Positions 61,228 through 64,000 of a stretch of 64,000 bases of DNA are shown here, one piece after another. The first letter of the stretch is position 1. The number at the start of each line of letters is the position of its first letter. A program made the translations under genes and the position numbers. Under the pieces are notes generated by a model. That model did not search any database, had not been told where the DNA came from, and worked only from the letters and a program-made list of their open reading frames with translations. The stretch comes from an uncultured Bacteroides sp. (GTDB taxonomy: Bacteria > Bacteroidota > Bacteroidia > Bacteroidales > Bacteroidaceae). Location: positions 62,001-126,000 of the forward strand of contig NZ_OY782496.1 in NCBI RefSeq assembly GCF_963677715.1. Reading direction: 5' to 3'.

Positions 61228-64000
61228 CTATCTAACGACAGATGAAAGCAACTTTTTAAGATATTCACTATCGGAAGATTCAAACCTTACGTTCATTTTT
61301 AGCAGATTGGAATTATCCTCTAATTTCATGGTCAGATGATTCCAACCTTTATCCAATATAAGATTAGATATCTTCGTTTCATTGTTACCTGTAGAAATCT
61401 CTCGGGAAGTAACTTGCTGCCCGTTTAACCACAAGGTTAAATGTCCTTTCGTACGGACAAACATATCCAAATTGGGCATGTCCGGTTCGGCCAACAAATT
61501 GCTCAATGAACGAGGACTGTATATCCAATAACTCATGCAGACCACTTTATTACCGGAAGAAGAAAACTGAAATGAAAATAGATCATTTGGATTGGCTGTC
61601 TGCACTTTCCAAACTCCATTTCCGAACTGCATATTCAGTTTCGGGTGAATAGTAGATAAATCTGTTTGTGTAACATTTGTCATCGGACCGCACACAAGCG
61701 CACGATGCAATACAGCATTACCGCCTAACGCCTGCATAGAAGTAAGATTATTGTTAGAAACCACTGCTCCAATATTTATTAAAAACCGGCTAAGAACCGA
61801 TTGCGTTTCTTGTCTGATATCGCTTAAATCTAACGTAGAAAGTATGAATTCCGCTTTACCATCATGAAGAGAAGCCAGAACAACATCACTTCCTTTAGCT
61901 TCATGTTCGCTCCGGAAGACATACCCTGTTTTAGACGTTTCCGGACGGTTATTCCAACATTGCCACTCGGTATTGCACGCCCGAAGCAAAATATGAGCTT
62001 TGGAAATAAAGTCTCCCTTCATTCCATAATACATGGCAGTTTTTCCTCTCGGCAATAATTCAGAGAAGTAGAAATCGGCATTTGTCAATCCCTGCAAGGC
62101 CAATGCATTCTTCGCCACAATAAAGGATGTTGCCTTTCGGTCATCCAGAACAACGGGATAAGGTAATAATTCATTCACCTCTGCTAATGACTCTTTCGTC
62201 AGATTAAGCACAACGATTCGTGCTCCCATTACTATCCCTTTTTTAATAATAGCCAACTGCTTTTTATCTCCGTCAGGAAAGTTTTTTCCGTCTATTATCA
62301 ATAATGATTGGGAGGTTACACCTTCATCTGTTACCACTTTAATGCCAAGATTCTCTAATCCTTCTTTTAGAGCCGAGCCAGTCGCAAAAACCCTCACCCC
62401 ATCAGCGGGAATCACTTGTTCAAAAGGAGCAATCTCTTGAACGCTTTTCTTCCCCTTATACGGAGCAATCGGAGTAGCATTGGCACAACGGACGGCATCA
62501 AATAACGGCCACGTACGATAAAGCGGCAACGATGCATCATATCCCGGATTAAGTGTCGTTGTATAAGGTCCTAAACGTTCCGGTTGCATACCATGTGCAC
62601 TTTCCTTAAAATCAAAGAAAACGCCATCTTCTAATCCCGACTTTCGGCTTGTATCGGAAAGTCCCAGAGGTAAAGGCTGTAAACCATACCACACCAAATT
62701 AAAAATGCTACTATACGAAGCATTATTTTCACGCTGTGTTTTAATTAAATCATAACTTTCGAGTGCAATGGCCTCCATACGACCCTTCATGCTTTCGTAC
62801 GCACGATTGCCATTGTAAACGGACGCCTGCTTCGGGGTTCCATAATAAGCCATGCTTTGTTCTCCAATTCCCCAAGGTTTACCCTGCGAAGCCCAATGTT
62901 TCATACCGTCCGTACCTCCGTAATGCCCAACGATAGTAGGCAGATCAGTCGGACGGTCTGTCTCTCCATCACCCGAAATCCATGTACGCGTAGGATCCAT
63001 CTCCGACACAATTCTCACCCAATGATTAATCTCCTGTATTTGTTTCTGCACCAAACTTTCAGGAGCTTTAAAGACATGTAAAACTACCGGAACGGTTTCG
63101 TTACAAACACTCCATCCAAATACTGCCGCATGGTTCTTATCTCTATTTATCAGACGACGAAGATGTTCTGCACAACTATTCCAATAGTCCTCACTATCAA
63201 TCTTTGGGCCTCCGTCACTCGACCAAATTCCTGTTTCATCCAATACACAAATACCCATTTCATCAGCCACATCAAGATAGAATCGGGGAAAAGGTTCGGC
63301 GTGTAACCGGACAGCATTAGCATTTGCATCTTTCAGCATATTAAACCAAGCCCACGCATAACGACGCGTCATTTGTGGTACCCCCATAAAATGCCACGAA
63401 TCTCCTTTCAAAAAGATAGGGCGTTCATTTAGTAACAGACGATTACCTTCAATCCGAAACTGACGCCAACCAAAGCGTTCGTACTTCTTATCTATGATTT
63501 GTTTATCCGCTGTCAGTCGGACTACTGCACCATATAAATTTGGCATTTCCGGAGTCCAATAATCTAATCCTTCTACCCCCTTGGCCTCGAGCCGAATTTT
63601 AGTGACGGCATTTGCAAGAAGTTCCACTTTCTTAAGCGTTTTGAACTTTAAGGCAGATTGTGCAGCCAGTTCTCCTCGTTGTACAGGAAGCTCATTTACA
63701 GAGCGGCCTGCTGTATTATACCATTTACGAATGTCCGCATTAACATCAACTGTTTTTTTCTGCGAAGTCGCATTCCTAATATCCAATTCTATTATTAATT
63801 GCTTATTCTTAACGTCCGGCTGAACAAACATACCAGATACGTAAACAGGTGGGTAAGCGAATAAAGAAACATCCTGCCAGATGCCAGCCATATCGATTCC
63901 CCACATGGAGCCACCCACATACGTACGTCGTCCATATTTGCCCTGATCATCAAAAAGGCTGGCTTTAGCCACTCCAACCAAAATTTCATTCCTTTGTCCG
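61228..64000 (-). CDS. GH2 family glycosidase with C-terminal GATase-like domain (5' end outside window)
   Basis: The frame is open to base 64000, so the N-terminal part of the sugar-binding domain is missing and a TTG at 63981 is not the true start. The visible 924 residues include the GH2 sandwich end (GGSMWGIDMAGIWQDVSL), the barrel with SWHFMGVPQ, the acid/base Glu in GWSVCNETVP and the nucleophile Glu in GIGEQSMAYY. A long C-terminal extension follows: a Rossmann-like segment (VRVFATGSALKEGLENLGIK, NLTKESLAEVNELLPYP) and a last beta-sandwich (TLWLNGQQVTSREI). A comparable addition occurs in the GH2 at 21320-24958. Specificity is not decided; it is beta-galactosidase-like in general layout. 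Confidence 0.88.
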   Translation of the reverse strand, partial: GQRNEILVGVAKASLFDDQGKYGRRTYVGGSMWGIDMAGIWQDVSLFAYPPVYVSGMFVQPDVKNKQLIIELDIRNATSQKKTVDVNADIRKWYNTAGRSVNELPVQRGELAAQSALKFKTLKKVELLANAVTKIRLEAKGVEGLDYWTPEMPNLYGAVVRLTADKQIIDKKYERFGWRQFRIEGNRLLLNERPIFLKGDSWHFMGVPQMTRRYAWAWFNMLKDANANAVRLHAEPFPRFYLDVADEMGICVLDETGIWSSDGGPKIDSEDYWNSCAEHLRRLINRDKNHAAVFGWSVCNETVPVVLHVFKAPESLVQKQIQEINHWVRIVSEMDPTRTWISGDGETDRPTDLPTIVGHYGGTDGMKHWASQGKPWGIGEQSMAYYGTPKQASVYNGNRAYESMKGRMEAIALESYDLIKTQRENNASYSSIFNLVWYGLQPLPLGLSDTSRKSGLEDGVFFDFKESAHGMQPERLGPYTTTLNPGYDASLPLYRTWPLFDAVRCANATPIAPYKGKKSVQEIAPFEQVIPADGVRVFATGSALKEGLENLGIKVVTDEGVTSQSLLIIDGKNFPDGDKKQLAIIKKGIVMGARIVVLNLTKESLAEVNELLPYPVVLDDRKATSFIVAKNALALQGLTNADFYFSELLPRGKTAMYYGMKGDFISKAHILLRACNTEWQCWNNRPETSKTGYVFRSEHEAKGSDVVLASLHDGKAEFILSTLDLSDIRQETQSVLSRFLINIGAVVSNNNLTSMQALGGNAVLHRALVCGPMTNVTQTDLSTIHPKLNMQFGNGVWKVQTANPNDLFSFQFSSSGNKVVCMSYWIYSPRSLSNLLAEPDMPNLDMFVRTKGHLTLWLNGQQVTSREISTGNNETKISNLILDKGWNHLTMKLEDNSNLLKMNVRFESSDSEYLKKLLSSVVR

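Noticed and set aside
63979..63981. TTG at 63981 as the GH2 start
   Set aside because: The frame continues open to the window edge and the conserved sugar-binding domain is incomplete at this point.
1..64000. tRNA or rRNA genes
   Set aside because: I looked in the gaps for cloverleaf-type or rRNA-like sequence and saw none; the gaps are short, AT-rich or filled with gene remnants.

Overview
The window is a long polysaccharide-utilisation region from a member of the Bacteroidales, most likely a gut Bacteroides. The reasons are two complete SusC/SusD pairs, many lipoprotein signal peptides, Bacteroides-type -7 promoter elements (TAnnTTTG), weak Shine-Dalgarno signals and AT-rich DNA. Only the left edge (1-4222) looks like core genome: the 3' end of an ATPase gene and a complete pyruvate:ferredoxin oxidoreductase, closed by a strong terminator. 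From about 4.3 kb to the right end nearly every gene concerns glycan capture, deacylation, hydrolysis or its control.

Layout. (a) 4348-12755, minus: an operon of two SGNH acetylesterases, an alpha/beta esterase, GH92 and GH3. (b) 13295-20933, minus: GH71/99-like lipoprotein, SusC, SusD and DUF3823 lipoprotein, ended by a hairpin near 13.1 kb. (c) 21320-24958, minus: a large GH2, followed by a SusC stump and repeat-rich DNA. (d) 26156-28675, minus: an unusual membrane-spanning regulator. (e) 28788-39517, minus: an operon of GH3-PA14-SGNH fusion, GH2, GH95, GH43 and GH71/99-like protein, ended by a hairpin in front of the regulator. (f) 39532-45580, minus: insertion-sequence debris, a tandem alpha/beta hydrolase, two GH43, a neutral-ceramidase-like protein and a small orphan ORF. 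(g) 45685-51544, minus: a second SusC/SusD/DUF3823 set. (h) 51856-56889, minus: GH3 followed by a broken GH31 and the tail of another enzyme. (i) 57224-59767, plus: a second copy of the unusual regulator. (j) 59954-64000, minus: GH71/99-like protein and a GH2 that runs off the right end.

How it may work (inference): the SusC/D/DUF3823 sets bind and import oligosaccharides. The only GH-like surface lipoprotein beside a SusC gene is the GH71/99-like protein at 19527-20933, which makes it the best candidate for initial endo-cleavage. Periplasmic exo-enzymes (GH2, GH3, GH43, GH92, GH95) and esterases then trim the fragments. The substrate cannot be read from sequence; the enzyme mix suggests a branched, acylated heteroglycan. 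No HTCS, ECF sigma/anti-sigma pair, AraC or SusR-type regulator is visible. Control seems to rest on two paralogous proteins joining a periplasmic lectin-like and kelch-like sensor through one membrane helix to a cytoplasmic SARP-type (winged helix plus BTAD) output. This is the most interesting system in the window.

A second theme is decay and remodelling. Gene tails (GH92-like twice, a GH63/trehalase-like tail, a discoidin-FnIII tail), a SusC stump, a frameshifted GH31 and two transposase fragments lie between intact operons, as if enzyme cassettes have been swapped and lost repeatedly.
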